A program made the translations under genes and the position numbers. Under the pieces are notes generated by a model. The model was given only the letters and a program-made list of their open reading frames with translations, was not told where the DNA came from and searched no databases. Source: Asterias amurensis (taxonomy: Eukaryota > Echinodermata > Asteroidea > Forcipulatida > Asteriidae). From it: 64,000 nucleotides of DNA. Below, piece by piece: positions 41,929 through 62,345 of this stretch. Where the stretch lies: contig NC_092648.1 in assembly GCF_032118995.1 (NCBI RefSeq), positions 15,776,450 through 15,840,449 on the forward strand, written 5' to 3'. The first letter of the stretch is position 1. Each line of letters opens with the position of its first letter.

Positions 41929-43158
41929 CCTGGCTGATATGGGACCAGGCAAGTTCTTTTTTTCCAATGCCAGGAATCAACTGTTCAACCAGTGTTCTCA
42001 ATATTTCTCAATACTAAGTACTTACACAAAGACCCTGGACATTCGGGCTGTACTGCAGCCACAGTTAGTAGTTATTATGCCAAAATGGCATCCGACTTGG
42101 TAAATCAAAGACATACAGTTTAGTTTAATTTGATTCACTGTAAATTTACTTATTTTGTAAAAACCCTGGGGGTTTCTTAGGGGTACAGTTGTCTCACATT
42201 CATGGTTGACAAATAACAAATAACGCCGTCAATTACTGTTGTGTTTGTTTTGGGGGGTAAAGATGCTTGCTAAGATTTCAATGCACAGGTGTGGGAGTTT
42301 AAACTAATGATTTACACGGTTTCCTTGTACTTCATGATACGACTCCCAAAATTTGAACTACTTTTACATCCCTTAAGAGTTCTGTAAATCACCTGTTTGT
42401 ACAAAAGAAGTTTCTTATTGTCTAAATCATTCTTTAAAAACTTCAATGACGAAACAGATTTCATGCAGATCAGTTTATAAATCATACTGTAAATATTAGT
42501 TCTAGCATTACGACCTTTTATTCATGTTCTGTACATAGCTGGTTGTAGTGAGTGTTTTTTCTAGGCTATCATGTGTAAGGGTTCGAGTACAAAAAATACT
42601 GTTTTTGTTTCAATTGGTTAACATTTTGTTGATGCATGTTCCTTTTTGACATTTTTTGAAGCACGTAAAATCTAGGCAATCTGGGGATCCAGTGTGAAAT
42701 TATTTAATCAATTTCATTGCTGATTACAAGGTCTCCAAGTGCAAGGAAATGTGTTGGCCATTAATCAATGACACTGGCATTTGAAATGTAACTGAATACT
42801 TGTTTTTTTCTAATTTTAACTCACTTTTTGTAGACAGTGTAGGACTTCTTTAAACTATTGGGTAAAATACTTGTTCACAGTGCATTTATAAACTTTGTCA
42901 TTTGCATGTAAAACTTGCTGAAACAAATCTTGCTCTGTCAATATATTTCAGTAGGATAAAAAAGCAACAATGTCTTTAGCTAAATTGAATTTCTTATTTT
43001 CTTTTAAACACATTTTTGGGGGTTAAATGTAGGTCTTCTAAAGCGGACCTGTACAGTGTACGTGTAATCTGGCATATGATCTTGCATTGCATTACTTAGT
43101 TTGCACGACTTTCAGGTTCAATGACCTAAATATTGGCATGATAGCAATTCCTTTATCA

Positions 43159-43279
43159 GGGCTCAATTTCATGGCTCTGCTTACCACTGATTTCTGCGCT
43201 AACAGCATAGAGTCATGTGCTTTACAGCGCACTGTAAGCAGATAATTCTGCGGTAAGCAGTGCCATGAAATTGGGCACC
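43159..43279. mobile_element. Family J foldback (AATTTCATAGAGCTGCTTA type), copy 1
   Basis: Left gggctcaatttcatggctct and right gccatgaaattgggcacc are inverted, as are gcttacc and ggtaagc just inside. Relatives are at 44775, 46685, 49768, 50150, 50868 and 54805. Confidence 0.75.
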
Positions 43280-43358
43280 GATGGCAGATAAACTTGATGT
43301 AAGGGTAGTCTGGGGTTGGGCCATTTCTCAGTGTACTCCAGTGGATGTTTTATATGAC

Positions 43359-43364
43359 AATAAA
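43359..43364 (+). terminator. EIF4A3: Candidate EIF4A3 polyadenylation signal AATAAA
   Basis: Canonical hexamer 1.43 kb past the stop codon, followed by T/G-containing sequence (tgtctgtctgtacgttgtag) about 40 bp on. Other weaker A-rich candidates exist. Confidence 0.35.
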
Positions 43365-43420
43365 TGATAAGGTTCTGAGATACATAATATAAGATGCCTA
43401 CTGTCTGTCTGTACGTTGTA

Positions 43421-43803
43421 GTGTAGAGTGGACACTATTGGTAATTGTCAAAGACCAGTCTTCTCAATTGGTGTGTCTCATTATATACATAAAATAACAA
43501 ACCTGTGAAAATTTGAGCTCATACGGTCGTCGAAGTTGCGAGATAATAATAAAAGGAAAAAACACCCTTGTCACGCGGAGTTGTGTGCTTTTAGATGGTT
43601 GATTTCGAGACCTCAAGTTCTAAATCTGAGGTCTCAAAATCAAATTCGTGGAAAATTATTTCTTTCTCGAAAACTACTCCACTTCAGAGGGAGCCGTTTC
43701 TCGCATTGTTTTATACTACCAACCTCCCCATTACTCGTTGCCAAGTAAGGTTTCGTGCTAATAATTATTTTGAGTAATTACCAATAGTGTCCACTGCCTT
43801 TAA
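43421..43803. mobile_element. Family A TTAA MITE
   Basis: Left terminus decayed (gagtggacactattggtaat), right terminus intact with cct-TTAA at 43800-43803. Central palindrome gatttcgagacctcaagttc / gaggtctcaaaatc. Confidence 0.88.
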
Positions 43804-43929
43804 GGGCATAGTTCAGATAAAGGTTTTGAATTTCTCATTACTAGTGATTATAATCCCAAAGAAACTAATTTGCAGTGAGTCGTGTGGTGTGTCCTGGGCG
43901 AGGGATCAAGTTCATAGAACCCAAGCCCT

Positions 43930-44200
43930 GGTGTTGTCGGCAGCATAGTATGGGTTCAAATCCCGGACATGACACTTGTAGCCTTGAGCAAGGCACTAAA
44001 CCCTAATTGTTTCATAACAAGTTGGGAGGGTAGTGCATTCTGTCCTACAAACCAGGCTCCTAGTGAATGATACCTATGCTTAGGGACTGTGAATGGGGTA
44101 AACCCATTAAAGCCCTGGAAGTAGGTGGCACTGTGCCCCTGGTTAAACTTAGCCTTCACCTTAAAATGGCCGTCCAGGCTCTTGTAATGTTAGTTGATCT
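43930..44200 (+). mobile_element. SINE-3 head joined to SINE-4 body
   Basis: gtatgggttcaaatcccgg and cttgagcaaggcactaaac are SINE-3-like. ggagggtagtgcattctg, gactgtgaatggggtaaacc, aagtaggtggcactgtgcc and aaaatggccgtccaggct match SINE-4 at 37160. This may be the complete SINE-4, of which 37160 is a headless copy. Confidence 0.6.
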
Positions 44201-44774
44201 CTCATTTGAAAAAAAAGAAGAAGAAGAAAAAGTCATGGATACTGAAATCAGTTTTGTAGCAGAATCCCCAAAAACATTGCCCTAAAAGTAGTACTCCATC
44301 GCATCATGAAAGAAAACTCATCTCAAAAAGCACACTAGTTGAGTGCAAATAATGACCAATAAGACATCAAAATGCTGTCACATGTTTACCTTTTGGGTTT
44401 TAATACACACTGCTATGATAGATTTGCATTTGATACATTTTCCCTTCTTTATCACATAGTTCAACTAAAACATAGTACAGTGCAATTTAAAAAATAACAA
44501 TACTGCCGACATCTTGAAAAATAAAACAACAAATACTTTTACCTTGTTTGAAAACATAATTTTCAACATTACATGAGCTATAATTGTCAATACTGTGTTA
44601 TATATTTTACATGCAGTAAAGCAAGTCCCAAAACTGAATTTAACCTCAAGGAAGTACCTAAAGAAATGAGTGAATCCTTACTCAAAATATTGCAATGTTG
44701 AATCCCTTTTCATTATGAAAAAATAAGAAAATGAAAGCAACAAACATTTCACCCTAAAAAAGCATTCCAACAAC

Positions 44775-44967
44775 TGGGCCTAATTTTATAGAGCTGCTTA
44801 TGCAGAGAACATAGCTTAAAGATTCTCTGATAAGCAAAAATGAGCAGGATACCAGTCATAAATTATACTTGTGGCATGGTAGTTTGGCTGGTAACCTTAT
44901 TTTGGTTAGTGTAAATGTGTTATGCTTAGCTACTTATTTCCTTAAGCAACCCTATGAAATTGGGCCC
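44775..44967. mobile_element. Family J foldback, copy 2
   Basis: Left tgggcctaattttatagagc and right ctatgaaattgggccc are inverted; the interior has aagcaaaaatgagcaggata and a ttggctggtaacc block shared with other J copies. Confidence 0.7.
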
Positions 44968-46684
44968 TGCTCTTCATAGTTTGCAAGAAGTTTGCAAAAA
45001 TGCTGTGACTTTGCCCCCACGATCGTCTAAAGAGCTGAGAGTTAGGAAAGATTGATTGAGACTTGGTGAATGAAAGCCCAATGCTAACATCTTATTATTG
45101 ACTCACTACGAAGTGGAAAAACACCACGAGGCCGACCAATCATCAGAGCTCTTGTGATTACAAAATGAAAACAACAGACCCCAAACAGGTCGAACTTCTC
45201 ACATGAAATTAGAAAGTTATGTCAATTTTAAGAACTCTCATCAGTAAGGTATCATAAAAACTCTCTGCCTTACCTCACACATCAAAAACCCCGTTCTTAC
45301 AAATTGCATAATTGATACCGCTTACAAAATATAAAGTCCCTTACATAATGATATTAACATCAATCTGGGAAGACAACCTCAATTAAACTTTAATTATGTA
45401 ATTTATCAATTGGCACAAAACAGATTTCATTTCATAATTATCACTCCTGGGCAGGCGGTTCTAACGCTGTTTGAAGGAGTACGAAGAGTTGATGCTTGCA
45501 CACTATATTTGGTTGATGCTAATAAACTTTTCATACAGAGTAATAAAATATGCGGAATGCACATCTTAAGAATGCGCGTCTACCATTTCCATCATTTGGT
45601 TTAAAAATTCCTTTGTGAAAAATTTCGACTCCCAAAATGGCAGACAAGATAGGGGCGGTTAAGTTCGCTGCGCGTTGTGCAAGAGGATCTATTAGCTCTT
45701 CGTCATCAAAATGTGCTCATTGCACTAAGAAAAGTTTTGTTAAACAGTACAGGTTACCAATCAAAATGTCATGTAATATACACTACTTGTGACTGGTTCC
45801 CTGTATATTTTTCACTAAGCAGAGGGATCTGTCATTTCATAAAAATGGTCTATCTCAGTTAAGTAAATTAAACGATCCAGCAATATCTTTCTGGAACGAT
45901 CCAGCAATATATTTCTGGGAGATCTGTTTTACATTTTGTTGATTAGCTACAAATTAGCTACAATTCTTATTCTTGTTGATAAGCTACAATTTTAAAAAGT
46001 ACTGTCACAACTTGGCTTGCAAAATAAATAAGAGTAAGTAATTTTTAGCTGTACACAAATAACATAAACATGCTTTTTAAATAGAAATAAATACTTGACA
46101 ATAACTTTTTAATAGCACACCGATTTTGTCCAAACTGTTAAAATGTTTTACGGCTTTTGTACATTGGTGAGGATAGGTTAAGCGTTGAATACTCAATAAA
46201 GGTTTTGTATATATATGATACAGAAATAAGTAGAGATTACTGAAAAAGGTTTTTAAAATAGCGAGAACCATTTTCACTAAACTCCTTGTATTTATCTCCC
46301 AAGATTTTTCTATTCAGAAAAAAACACCTGGATCAATACTTCAAGAGAATATAAAGTTGACATAATCTCAAAAAAGAAAAGAAAAAAAAGTACACATGGG
46401 TTAACAAATACACATCTAGCAGAACCCATTGTGGTTTCCCTTCATGTGCAGTAGTATCCATGACGCTAAACATATTAATAGCATGCACAGCATGTGACTA
46501 TTCTACCCTAAGATACAGCAAATACAACAGATACAAATAAACAACCTTGCCATTCATTTATTTGAAATATTTACAGGGAACCCTGAACCTGGCAGGCAGG
46601 CAGGCAGGCATGGCATATGACATTAAAGCTTTATCTTTATTCACTGGAATACATTTGTAAATTTACATTTTCTGGGTGACTTAT

Positions 46685-46857
46685 CGGGACCCATTTCTAT
46701 AGAGCTGCTTAAAAGGTAGCTTAGCTCAAATTGATGTTGCTTTACCAGCCAAAATACATTATGACATGTGCCATCTGTGAGTGGCTGCTTTGTTTTTTGC
46801 TCTGCAGCAATGTAATTCGGCTTTATTTAACGGCTCTATGAAACTGCGAGGGCCTGG
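46685..46857. mobile_element. Family J foldback, copy 3
   Basis: Left gggacccatttctatagagc and right gctctatgaaactgcgaggg, with gctgctt/aagc motifs near the ends. Diverged. Confidence 0.55.
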
Positions 46858-48888
46858 TATTTCCCAAAATGTCTCAAAACTTTTCCCAAGTTTTGAGCCA
46901 AAGATCATACTGTATCATTGTCACTGGACTTTTCTAAATTGAAACACATGATGCAAGTTTGTCTTTGAGATGTGACCTTGAAAAAAAACTAAAAAATGTA
47001 AAACAGAGGAGGCAGCCTTAACCTTGAACTGATCTTAAATTACTTTGTTATTTCAAAGATTTATGAATAAATTTGACAACACGAATGTGGCAAACACTTA
47101 ACAGTTTCAACATGATAATACCCTTAAGTTGGTCTCATTTTTTCAGCTTTAATGCTGGAAATATAATAGGCCTACACCAAAGCATATCGAACAAAGTTTT
47201 GGCTGAATATTCTCCTTCCATTTTCCTTTTTCTTCCACACATTGATATTTACAAAATGTATATTGCTACTTTAATCATTATTTTGAAGGCACCGCAAACT
47301 AACTTGTTTAGAAATCATCTTGATTCAGAAATTGATTTTGATTTTAAAAAGGTTCCTCAGCTGTCATCTACTGGATACAATAACAAGTCCTTGATATTAA
47401 CTATGTCCCAAAGTGGTTGAATAAATACATCAACATTTAATTACATATTTAACAGTGAGTGTTTCCTTCAACTTTCAAGAGTTGTTGAAAAAGCGTCAAT
47501 TATGAGTAGACCTTGCAGCCAAAGAAAGCTAACTCTCTATGCAGGATTTACATTTTTATTAACTACAAATAAGGTCATTGAAAAACAAACCTTTGCTTTG
47601 TCGTTCACCATTGTTGACAAAAATCAAGAAACAAAAACAGGAGACTTCATCAAACCAACATAACTCGGGACAAAATATGTTGATAGTTTCTGCTTTTTAC
47701 AATGCACCCTTTAGCAACGACAGCACCTATGAGCAAAACTATTGAATTAATTGGCCTAGTTTTACAACGCTTACTGCTTACCAAATGCACTTTAGCTGAA
47801 TGTTTTATTCCATATAGTGCTGCACACCCATATATACAGCAAGCTGCATGCTGGTTAGCAAGTCTTGCTCGGTGACTTTAACAGTATGAAACCACTGTGA
47901 TTACATACAGATGAAGCTAAATCTTCTCATTTCTTAATGAGAAAAAAACCTGACATGAAATTGAATTTCTGTTACAGAAAAGAAGAAGTTTTTTTCATGT
48001 AGGCCTAAACTGTTTTCCCAACTTTCAACCTCATTTTGGATCTTGGACTGAATCAAGGATGATACAAGTAATTATCAGAAGGTGGACTTATAAAGTGACT
48101 ATATTTATTTACACAAAATGCAATATAATTATGATTGTCTATGCATAATTAGGAATACAAAATCATTACTGTCGACGCTTACAAAACAAACACTTTTGTG
48201 TCACAGAAAGACATTTTTGTGAATACAGAAATTGAAAAAAAAAAAATCAGTGATTAAGTACTCTTTTAAATCATGAATACAGTTAATCTCATCAATTATT
48301 ATATGAATACAGTTAATCTCATCAACTATTATAAGGAGTACTATATTTCTTAATAGGATATTTACAAATGAATGACTAAACAGTTAGATAAAGACATTCT
48401 GGTCAGGCAAGTGTTCAGATAGATATTCTGGTGGTCGTTTAAGTGAGTCATGACTACATGTTCCTATTGCCTCCTGGGTGAGATCTTTCTGTCTTGCTGC
48501 TTCTCAACTTTGGAACAGCCTTCCTCACAACATTTGCTCTGTTTCATCCCTAAACTCTATTCAAACTCCCCTTAAAATTCACCTGGACAATTGCCTTCAA
48601 TGGTTATTTGAAAATTAAGACAGAAAGAAAGAAGTTAATTACTCTAGCGGGACCTTTAGCACTTAATAAGCTGAACAGCACAGGCAGCCAAGGACAGCAC
48701 CTTGAGTGCAGATACAGCAGGAAGTTGTACAGTTCGGAGAAAAAAGTATTAGCTGTTGGAAACTTCTTTCAAACCAATAGGACACATGGTATAAATGCAA
48801 ACAAATAGTTAATGGCCTGACATTGCAACCCTAGATAAGAGACTTTCCTGAAGGCTGAAAATCTTGCAAATATAGCTCTGTAACATTC

Positions 48889-49249
48889 TTAAAGCCATTA
48901 TACACTTTCGGTACAGAAGCAACAAAAAAAGTTCACAGATTTACAAATAATTTACAGGGTTTACAGAAGGTAATGGTGAAAGACTTCTCTTGAAATATTG
49001 TTCCATGAAATGCTTTACTTTTTGAGAAAACATTAAAAAAATATCAATTCTCGATAGCGAGATTACGGATTTATAGTAAACACAATGTCATGACACGGCG
49101 AAACGTGCGGAAACAAGAGTGGGTTTTCCCGACTCCGATGACCGATTGAGCCTAAATTTTCACAGGTTTGTTATTTTATATATAAGTTGTGAAACACGAA
49201 GTGTGGGACTTGGACAATACTGTTTACCGAAAGTGTATAATGGCTTTAA
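48889..49249. mobile_element. Family C TTAA MITE, copy 2
   Basis: TTAA at 48889-48892 and 49246-49249; termini agccattatacactttcggt and accgaaagtgtataatggct are exact inverted repeats, although they differ from copy 1, meaning the two ends have stayed matched. Same interior as 35671-35993. Confidence 0.92.
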
Positions 49250-49767
49250 CAATGTAACAGACACTGCCATATTACATGGCTGCCTTTTACTGCAGTAAAA
49301 TGCCTCCAGTTATAAACACAATGCTGAAACTAAATTTCACTGGCAAGTTAACCACAAATTAGCAATTAATAGTGTAGTTAATAAATACAGATATAAACAA
49401 GCACACAATTAAATACTGATTGTCCAACATGGCCATTAGTCTAGGCAGCCAGAACTTGAAAACATTGGTAATGCGGACTGATGCCCTGAAAGAAATTTTG
49501 TTTGTTTTTCCCTTTTTAGAAGAAACATTAAAACCTAATGCGACTTTTTGCTACTGGTATTTAGACTAGATATTTATACGGCAGTAGTGCACATGCAATA
49601 AATTAATAGTGTCCATAACAATAGTGATATAGATAGTGATACAGACTGCATGTACTACACTGGGCCAGATTACAGCCGCGAACACTAAAGTTGCAGAATA
49701 CAGACAAATTAACCCATAGCAACACCAGTCAGCAGCAGAAATGCCATGTAGTTTACATTGCTGAAGA

Positions 49768-50146
49768 TAAGGGCCCAATTTCATGAAGTCTGTTAAGCAG
49801 AAAAAGTTGCTCTGAAAAGTCAAATCTTGGTTGGCAGAAATGGGTAACCAGTCAAAATCATGTACAATTTACATTATTGTGACTGGTGCCCAACTCATTA
49901 TTTGCTTAGCAAAGAAAGTCATTGAGAAGTATTTTCTGCTTACACTGCTAAAAATAATTTTCTTGAAAGAAGAAACAAATCTTATGTCAAGAAAGAAATT
50001 ATTGTGTAACTACCTAGAAACATTTTCTAATAAGCTTTTTAGGAGTGACAAATTTTTTTTTCCCCCCAAAATGTTTGTTCGTTTTTCTTATTTCAGAAAT
50101 AGAATACCATTGTTAGCAGTGTAACAGCTTCATGAAATTGGGTCCT
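49768..50146. mobile_element. Family J foldback, copy 4 (long)
   Basis: Left gggcccaatttcatgaagtc and right agcttcatgaaattgggtcc are inverted. The interior has gtgactggtgcccaactcat and cttagcaaagaaag. About 100 bp of AT-rich sequence near the right side may be foreign. Confidence 0.7.
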
Positions 50147-50149
50147 CGG

Positions 50150-50231
50150 CCCATTCTCACAAAGTTGCTAATCAGAACAAAATTGCTAAGCATAACGCTC
50201 TGCTAAACACCTTTATGAAATTTGGCCCTGG
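50150..50231. mobile_element. Family J foldback, copy 5 (short)
   Basis: ggcccattctcacaaagttg opposite cctttatgaaatttggccct; compact 82-bp form located just 40 bp from the TRIM stop codon. Confidence 0.6.
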
Positions 50232-50271
50232 TGATATTTCGCTTAGCAACTCTACGGTCGATTCACTACGA

Positions 50272-57555
<7,284 letters not shown>

Positions 57556-59675
57556 CTGAACAGGGGAGGAAGGAACCAGACAGGTGTAAAAATCACTGCA
57601 GTCATTTTGTTTTTAGGTTACATTATTTGGTATAATTATGATTTATTTCTTAATTATTATTGTTCTTTTTTTTTAAGGAGTTTGATGGTAAGTTTTTCAG
57701 AAAACTTAAAGACATAAGGAGGTTTTGAGAAAATCCTGAAATAAGGAAAATTCCTGAGAAATCAGGATTTTCCTGAGAAATCTGATTTTTGCGGAGGGCA
57801 TTATATATATAATATGCAGGATTAACAAGTCTTGATATCCTGTTTGTGGATATCATACTCCAGAATCACTTATTAAAATAACAGGTGAAATATTAGGGCA
57901 ATTATTTGTATTCTTTAAGCACCCAACTACACAATCATTGCTAACAAATGAGATTGAAAATTTCAGACAACTACATGTACAAAGGAAAATGTGTAATGCT
58001 GACTGATGCACAAATGGGCTATTACATTCAAGCCAAAATAAACATGCATTCACGAATACACAACATGGCATTTATACACATATTGTACCTTCATGTTGGA
58101 AGAAAAATAAATCAAAACATTTTAAGAATCTGTCCAACAGGTTACAATCAAACACAAGTTCAACACAAATAATTCAACATTCATGCATCACATAAACACC
58201 AAAATGAACGAGACTCACTCCTCTGTTTCTAGAATAAAAGAGGATTCCTATAATAGTATTTTGCTTGTGAATCATCTTATTAGTCACACAATTAGCTCTG
58301 AAATTAATATTACAAATGTGTCATCTGTTTTTTCCTCTTCTCTTAATTTGTGGTCGTTAAGATAGATTACCCTAGTAAAGACAAACGGAGAAGCCTTCCA
58401 TATCACAAAATTGATATCTTTACAAAGGCAAATGGGTTTTCTTTATGTTTAATTCTAAATCTATATTGAGACATGACAAAAAAATGGGAGAGATTGTTGT
58501 ATGCAATAACGATTATTGCTATTCATCACGCAGACTGATGCCTATTATCTCAAGTTTCAATTATGGAAATAATAGTGCATTGCCTTCGCAAAATGAATTG
58601 CGGCGATGGGGTTTTAATTCTTAGCCAAACACACTGCCCAGCCCTCCTTCTGTCCATTAAAAAACATAAACGTCTTTGTTTTTCTGCCCAAGACCGTTCT
58701 CATAACCTAGCTTCCACCCCCAAGGGGTTCCAAAAGGATCATCAGAACAAAAGCGAGTATTACTGTTCTCTCTCGCACATCCCGTGTTTACCTAAAGACC
58801 GTGGGGACTTCATTAAAATACACTGGAAGAAACGGCCACGATGAAACTTATTGAGTACGCTTGTCACTTAATATTACGCAAATATGTTTATACTGCCGGC
58901 CAGTGGCATTCACCGCCAATCCATACTGAATTTGTGATTTAAACTGGGCAAGTTTTTTTTATATTTGCGGCGTAGATGTTTTATGTGCACAAGGCAAAAA
59001 AGGCTGAAAGTGACAACAGTTCTTAAGTGGGTGGTTCAGTTACTGCACTTGATGAAACTGAAGGGTTGGGGGAGAAATTTTCTTTTTGAGGGGAATGACT
59101 CAGAACACGAAGCAAGGAGTTGTCACATCTATCTGTTGCCTTACACTAGACATCAACGCCACAAATGAAATCTCAAAAAAGGAGATTCAATTCACAATTT
59201 CGGGGGCGTCATTCTAGATTGAACTGGGAGGCATGTCAGCCAAACCTCTCCGGCTTAAGTCTGTTTTGAATGTGGGCGAAATTAAAAAATCAAATCAAAT
59301 TAACTTTTCATCTTCGGTGCGATTGATTAGAGCACTCTGACAAATACTTCCTTATACCGGGAGCAATTTCAATAGTACCAAATTGAAGGATATTGGTAAC
59401 TATGAATGATAAAATTCATTCAAGGGAGTTTGACATCATCTGAATCTAGTTTCTATTTTTTTTTTTACCTTCCATCTGATATCTCTTACCTCAGATAAAA
59501 AAGCTACAGTAAATGAATAAAAAAAAATATAACAAACATTAACAATAGGAAGACCATACTGTATGACCTTTTACAACATTATACAAAAGGGCCACGGAGC
59601 CTGGCTTGTTTGTACACAGCTCAAATTTGAATCTTACATTTTATGGAAATTGCAATGTTTGATTTTCATCAACTT
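57556..59675. other. Presumed TRIM intron, no exon recognised
   Basis: AT-rich. I looked for zinc-binding Cys/His patterns of the B-box and RING on the minus strand and found none. Short plus frames near 58563-58844 and 58965-59168 match nothing known. Confidence 0.4.
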
Positions 59676-60059
59676 TTAAAGGCAGTGGTCACTATTGGTA
59701 ATCACTCAAAATAATTATTAGCATAAAACCTTTCTTGGTGACGAGTAATGGGGAGAGGTTGATGGTATAAAACATTGTGAAAAACGGCTCCCTCTGAAGT
59801 GCCATAGTTTTCGAGAAAGAAGTAATTTTCCACGAATTTGATTTCGAGACCACAAGTTTAGAACTTGAGGTCTCGAAATCAACAATCTAAGTGCACACAA
59901 CTGGTGACAAGGGTGTTTTTTTCTTTCCTTCTTATCTCGCTAGTTTAATGACCGATTGAGTTCAAATTTTCACAGGTTTGTTATTTTATGCATATGTTGA
60001 GATACACCAACTGTGAAGACTAGTTTTTGACAATTACCAATAGTGCCCACTGCCTTTAA
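59676..60059. mobile_element. Family A TTAA MITE, near full length
   Basis: TTAA at 59676-59679 and 60056-60059; termini aggcagtggtcactattggt and accaatagtgcccactgcct. Central palindrome gatttcgagaccacaagttt / gaggtctcgaaatc. Confidence 0.92.
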
Positions 60060-60596
60060 CATGAAGAAAGGGGCACATCACAAAACTGAGGTTTATCAAT
60101 CCACCACAGAAAATCTTCTGCTGAAATCCTATTAATATTCATGAAGTGGCATATGATTTCTGCACAAATCACCGATAATTAGTGGATTGCTGCAGTATAA
60201 ACCCAATACAACTTTGCACAAAATCCATCATAGAACACTGACTGATTTCTATTGCTTTCACTAAAATGCGACCAACAAATCCGAGGTATATATTAAAAGA
60301 TGTTTTTTGTACAGTTTGTTTATTGAAATTAGAGGGTGGAAATTGGTTTAGTCTTCAAAAAGAGTAATGATGTTCGCTTCAGTGAAAAAAAGAAAAAAAG
60401 AAACGAGGCTCACAGAATATAAACACATTACTGTGCAATGTATATTTTTCATACCCATAAAACACTCCCTTCCTATAAACGTGTCTAAAATTTGTAGATA
60501 ACTTTTTCCTTTTATGATGGTCGTTTCACCGTCATTGGACAGCTAACAAAGCACTGCCCATTTCCACATACTTCAAATTTTGACAGTCGTCATAAA

Positions 60597-60712
60597 TCTG
60601 ATACACAGCAAGTCAAATAACTCTCAAGGAGAAATCCAGAGTCAAGAAAAACATCCCAAAGCAACATTTTGTGGTCAGATTTCTGGGAGATTGAGAGAGA
60701 GAGAGAGTAAAA
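60597..60712. repeat. Dispersed repeat ending in GA microsatellite, copy 1
   Basis: tgatacacagcaagtcaaat, agtcaagaaaaacatccc and gcaacattttgtggtcagat lead into gagagagagagag. It matches 62535-62690 in the same orientation. Confidence 0.8.
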
Positions 60713-62062
60713 AATCCCTACAGAGAGTTTGGTCGCCACAAATAACCCAGACATTGGCTCCACAAGATAAATAGTAGTTGGTGACTTGAACTCCTCAAGG
60801 ATGTTTGAGGTTCTCAATTGCAACCCAAGGACCGAGGTTTTCTGGTTAATGGAATAACTCCCTTAAAGCTCTTTGACAAGGGTTTCAATGTTTTGGATTG
60901 AGGTAAAGACCTTATTTGTCAACAATTATTAAGCATTTTTCAATTATGGTGAGGGGCAACTTTTAGATTGCTTTTCGGACGCCTCCTCCATTAGTGGCCT
61001 GGGGATATTTTAAAATAATTTCTTTCTGATTGGTACAATGCTATTTCCTACTGAAATAAAACAGTATTTTCAGTGAAAACAAAAACCCAGAAGAAAAAGC
61101 CCATTCCAATCAGCCAATCTACACATCTTAATAAAAATAAATACACCAGTTGATCGTCCTTGTTCTTTTTAAGAGGATGAGGGCCTCTTAAAGTTTGATT
61201 ATGTTTTTCTTGGGGAATTTCTCTACTTGACTTTGCTCCAAGATAAACACCACTTATGTTGGAAAAAAACCTGGAATTTAGACCCCTTTTTATAGTCCTA
61301 ATGTGGTGACCTCAGTGAAGGCTTTTCTTGGAAATTTCGTCTTGATAAAGTTACCGAGTAGGGCCTTTATGTAGTGCCAGTTTTACATTTAAAGTCCAGT
61401 CACAAAAACACTTTTTTTTTTAAATCTGCTCACACAATCTGTAGATTTTGTGAACCCTGAAAGACTACATGTATGTGTGGTTGAAAACTGAGACCAAAAA
61501 GTTTGTTTTTTCATTTATCTGCTAAGGAAAGTTGTCAGCCAATTATTTTCAAAACTTTCTACACCTTCCTTTGATTTCTTAAATAAAAACAATTTAAAGT
61601 TGTCCCACTCTTTTTCATGAACTCATGATTAAATAATGCTCAGAAAAATATTCCCTGAGAAGACTCAGATGAAAGTGATTGCTTGCAGTCATCTTTATTC
61701 CATGGATATAGGAATAGAAGTGCAGATCCAGCATTAAATAAACACTGCAAATACAAAGTCATCATAATTATGCAAGTGAAGGTGCAAGTCAACACGCCTC
61801 GGTGCCCCCAAGAGAGTTTCTGCCTCCTGGAAGGGCATCCTGAATTTCACTGATCAAATGTTGGCATACCTGTGCAGTCTCCAATGGTCCCTAATGGTTG
61901 CTGACGAGTATTCATGCTCATGTACAAGGTGTGCTTTGAACACTAGGGTCATTAGGTATTCTGTGCTGAGACATTCCAGGGAAAGACAAGTGCAATGTCA
62001 GAACTAGACTGTCCCTTCAGGGTTATCGGGAGGTAAAGTGTACATGGATAAGATTAGACTTT
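60713..62062. other. Non-coding, no feature recognised
   Basis: AT-rich sequence with poly-A/T runs (61140, 61410). Minus-strand sequence ending ..gactgcacag|gtatgc near 61869 looks donor-like, but its frames do not match the TRIM coiled coil. Confidence 0.35.
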
Positions 62063-62345
62063 ATGGACAAGTCGTTATTTGCCGTGGTTATAGTCGAGTC
62101 GCGGAGATGGCGTAACAACACTCAGCTCTCCGTGAGAGAAGACTGCTCTCGTGAGACCACAGCTCTCGCGCGAGGCTGCTGGTTCCCGACTACTCCCCAT
62201 AGGGACTGCAGTCGCAGAAGAAGTTGTTTTGCAGAGGCAAGCAGTCGTGCAAAAACATCGTCCTTGTCGGGAGATTTGTGGAGAAGAGTCACAATGATAT
62301 CATTGCGACAAACATTTGCAACTTGTCCACAAGTCTACGGCAAGA
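62063..62345 (+). other. G+C-rich island-like segment, unknown
   Basis: Clearly higher G+C than its surroundings, with ctctcgcgcgaggctgctgg and other inverted ctctc/gagag motifs. A 146-codon frame covers it but has no recognisable domain and ends in low-complexity sequence. It could be a repeat family or an upstream regulatory element. Confidence 0.35.

Larger units (their letters stand above)
41929..43380 (+). other. EIF4A3: Presumed EIF4A3 3' UTR
   Basis: About 1.4 kb without an intron signal or gene. A candidate AATAAA lies at 43359-43364. A foldback repeat sits at 43159-43279 near its end. The extent is inferred; transcripts would settle it. Confidence 0.45.
44201..48888. other. AT-rich non-coding region between convergent genes
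   Basis: No gene recognised. Contains foldback J copies at about 44775-44967 and 46685-46857, a caggcaggcaggcaggcagg microsatellite at 46590, small direct repeats (45870-45915; 48270-48335) and a gacattgcaaccctagataa retroelement-tail motif at 48812-48856. Part of it could be the long 3' UTR of the TRIM gene. Confidence 0.4.

Noticed and set aside
61860..61990. Possible extra TRIM exon on the minus strand ending at a donor-like ACAG|GTATGC
   Set aside because: No frame resembles the coiled coil or B-box expected before VQREREFKTK, and no clear acceptor was found.
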